From assembly GCA_003991915.1 (NCBI GenBank), contig RQTK01000174.1, positions 330,112-394,111 of the forward strand: a stretch of 64,000 bases of DNA. The letters are read 5' to 3'. Positions within the stretch are counted from its first letter, which is position 1. Every line of letters begins with the position of its first letter. Source of the DNA: Elysia chlorotica. Its lineage: Eukaryota; Mollusca; Gastropoda; Plakobranchidae. Shown here piece by piece: positions 34,139-64,000 of the stretch. The position numbers and the translations under genes were made by a program. The notes below the pieces were generated by a model that was not told the origin of the DNA, did no database searches, and saw only the letters and a program-made list of their open reading frames with translations.

Positions 34139-34311
34139 GCAGCAATAAGAATTGAATCCTACTTGATAGATAGTACTTTTGTAATGCCTACCAGTGGTGT
34201 CATCTTCGAGTTAAGAGAATCAAATCAGAAAGACTTTGAATTATGAGTTCCATTCAAATAAAGCCAAAGAGAAAAAAAAAAAACTAGCCATTTTTTTTTT
34301 TAGGTTTCCAC
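34026..34311 (+). mobile_element. Short TIR element (CAGTGGAAACC family)
   Basis: Begins CAGTGGAAACCTCATAATTT after ATA and ends TTTTTTAGGTTTCCAC, an imperfect inverted repeat. No coding capacity. Partial relatives are at 30926-31024 and 19892-20010. Confidence 0.55.
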
Positions 34312-34539
34312 GAGATATTGTGCCCTGGTTATTCAAAATAAAACTGGCTCTTAGTTTAGCTGTTCTAACTTGACCACAAAAATAGCATGAGGCAAGAAAA
34401 AAAAAGCTACTTGTTATAATGTTACCTCACCGGCCCTGATCCTCAGCGGTATCAGTATGCTATTAATAGCAGCAGGGGCTTGGTCTCATGTATGTTCGGG
34501 ATGACTATGTGCATTATTTGAAGGACGTTTACAAGAATT

Positions 34540-34915
34540 AGAGACTTCAGGTTTTCTCTGTTAGCAGATGCCTCAGAAACATCCTCAAAGTTAGGTGGCC
34601 AGAAGTTATCCCGAACAAAGAACTGTGGGACAGAACCAACTCCCATCAAGACGGAGATCAGAAAGTACAAATGGGGCTGGACAGGCCCCACACTTCGAAA
34701 GCCTGTATCCAACATCACAAGGCAAACCCTGGAGTGGAACCCCCAAGGTAATTGCAAGGTTGGACGCCCGAAGCAGACTTGGCGGTGAAGCAACGATGCT
34801 GAGATAAAAGCCGCTGGTAGTACATGGGCCGAACTGAAGAGGACTCGCCAGAACTAAGTTCAGCGGAGGGGATTTGCTGCCTCCCTATGTTCCACAGGGT
34901 ATCAAGAGGCTTAAC
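34540..34915 (+). pseudogene. LINE 3' fragment
   Basis: Same subfamily as 33121-33592: AACATCCTCAAAGTTAGGTG, then GAACTGTGGGACAGAACCAA, a WNPQG-type block and a GGATTTGCTGCC...CTATGTTCCACAGG 3' end. Multiple frame breaks. Confidence 0.75.
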
Positions 34916-35945
34916 TAAACTATGCTACACATGATTTGTAATCTGACGAAGTGGGTCAGTAATATTGTTTGTTGAGGAGCAACATTTCCAAATGTAAGGC
35001 ATTTAAATTTTAAACAATCTGTATAAAATCAACCAAATAACTTAGAAAAACCATTTGAGCATATTTGTAAAGATTTCATGTGAAATTAAAAGCGCAAAAA
35101 ACGTTAGGCCTCTATCTTCAATAGAAACGAAAATATGTTTCTTAAAAAATGGCCTTAATATAGCCAGTGCGGAGGGACCGACAGACTGTAAAGTGACCAG
35201 GGCTGGGTGAGTTAACACAAAACTTCTCATATTTTTTTTTAAAACATGCCAACAATACGAAAAATTTAAATAAAAAATCACACACGGTTTGCTGCTTTGC
35301 TTGCATAATACATGAATTTATAAAAAAACAACAACAGAAAGGCTTGTGCATGTGTTTTAAAGTCAAAATAAAAATTGTGGCATACAATGACAAAAAGAGC
35401 AATAGCTACAACACCCTTATCATTTGCAAATAATCCTGTTATGATCGACAAATACAGTCATTTTCCCTCAAGACTTGTTATATAAATTAAATATGCAGTC
35501 GCACCATTGAAGAACAAATGTCATGATATTTAAGGCTAAAAATATTTCAATGCAATAGTCTACTAGGTAGGTTGCTATTCATTATGCTAGTAAAAACTGT
35601 ATAAGCCAGTAAAAAAAAAAAGATTACTCATAGTGGACGGAATTTTGATACAAATAAGTATACAGATTATATATTAAATCATACCATTATAATAAATAAG
35701 TTTCTATACACAGTAACAAAGATCAATGTGCATAAATGTGCATCTATTTAGTTGGCACACTTTTAAATTGAATCAAATACAGAATTGACTGCAACAAAAT
35801 AGATTATATTCTCCATTTTGTGACAGATGCACTTGGTGTGCCACTGATAACCTCAAGAAATTTGTGAGGCACACTTCTTTTGTGTCAGTATGGGCTATTC
35901 TCTTCTATGAATTGAAAGCAAAGGAGCACCACTAAAATCCAACAA
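34916..35945. other. Region 3' of C2CD3
   Basis: Must contain the 3' UTR of the minus-strand C2CD3 gene next to 35946. No other exon is seen and I could not place its end. Confidence 0.5.
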
Positions 35946-63943
<27,998 letters not shown>

Positions 63944-64000
63944 CTTCATTCAATTTTGATGTAAACCAAAAATGTTGCATGAAATTATTATGGTAAAATT

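Overview
This is animal nuclear DNA, AT-rich, with long introns, GT-AG splice sites, many microsatellites and several transposon families. Recurrent TAGATC/AGATCT-rich clusters, RTE-like LINE fragments and tRNA-derived SINE-like pieces suggest a gastropod mollusc. That placement is an inference, not something one sequence fixes. There are no bacterial features.

Two genes can be assembled exon by exon. On the + strand, 6701-17910 is the RAD6-type ubiquitin-conjugating enzyme (UBE2A/UBE2B orthologue). Exons 1-4 are followed by two alternative last exons: one adds a yeast-like acidic tail, the other a short hydrophobic one. On the - strand, 63943 down to 35946 holds the C-terminal three quarters of C2CD3, the centriole distal-end protein. 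At least 25 exons encode about 1,780 residues: a series of C2 domains, one 802-residue disordered exon and a short conserved last exon. Its 5' part lies beyond the window. A third partial - strand gene at 23035-25807 encodes the end of a small, probably membrane-anchored protein that I do not recognise.

Layout: 1-5400 is repeats (two-copy tandem duplication, GAA array, minisatellite split by a LINE fragment, SINE-like pieces, an assembly gap). 5400-17910 is RAD6, with dead piggyBac copies and a TIR element in its introns. 17911-23034 is mostly unique non-coding DNA. 23035-25807 is the small gene. 25808-35945 is non-coding with a Mutator-like MITE family, very long trinucleotide arrays, LINE fragments and a near-identical 614-bp direct duplication. 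35946-64000 is C2CD3, whose introns carry a piggyBac deletion derivative, a pogo-like element and two copies of a CAGTGGTCTCCGC-ended element.

The most striking points are the switchable acidic tail of RAD6, a C2CD3 exon that lies on the wrong strand between perfect inverted repeats, a partial tandem duplication of another C2CD3 exon beside a transposon, and a 51-bp duplication across a C2CD3 splice donor. The inverted exon lies beside an assembly gap, so misassembly must be excluded first.
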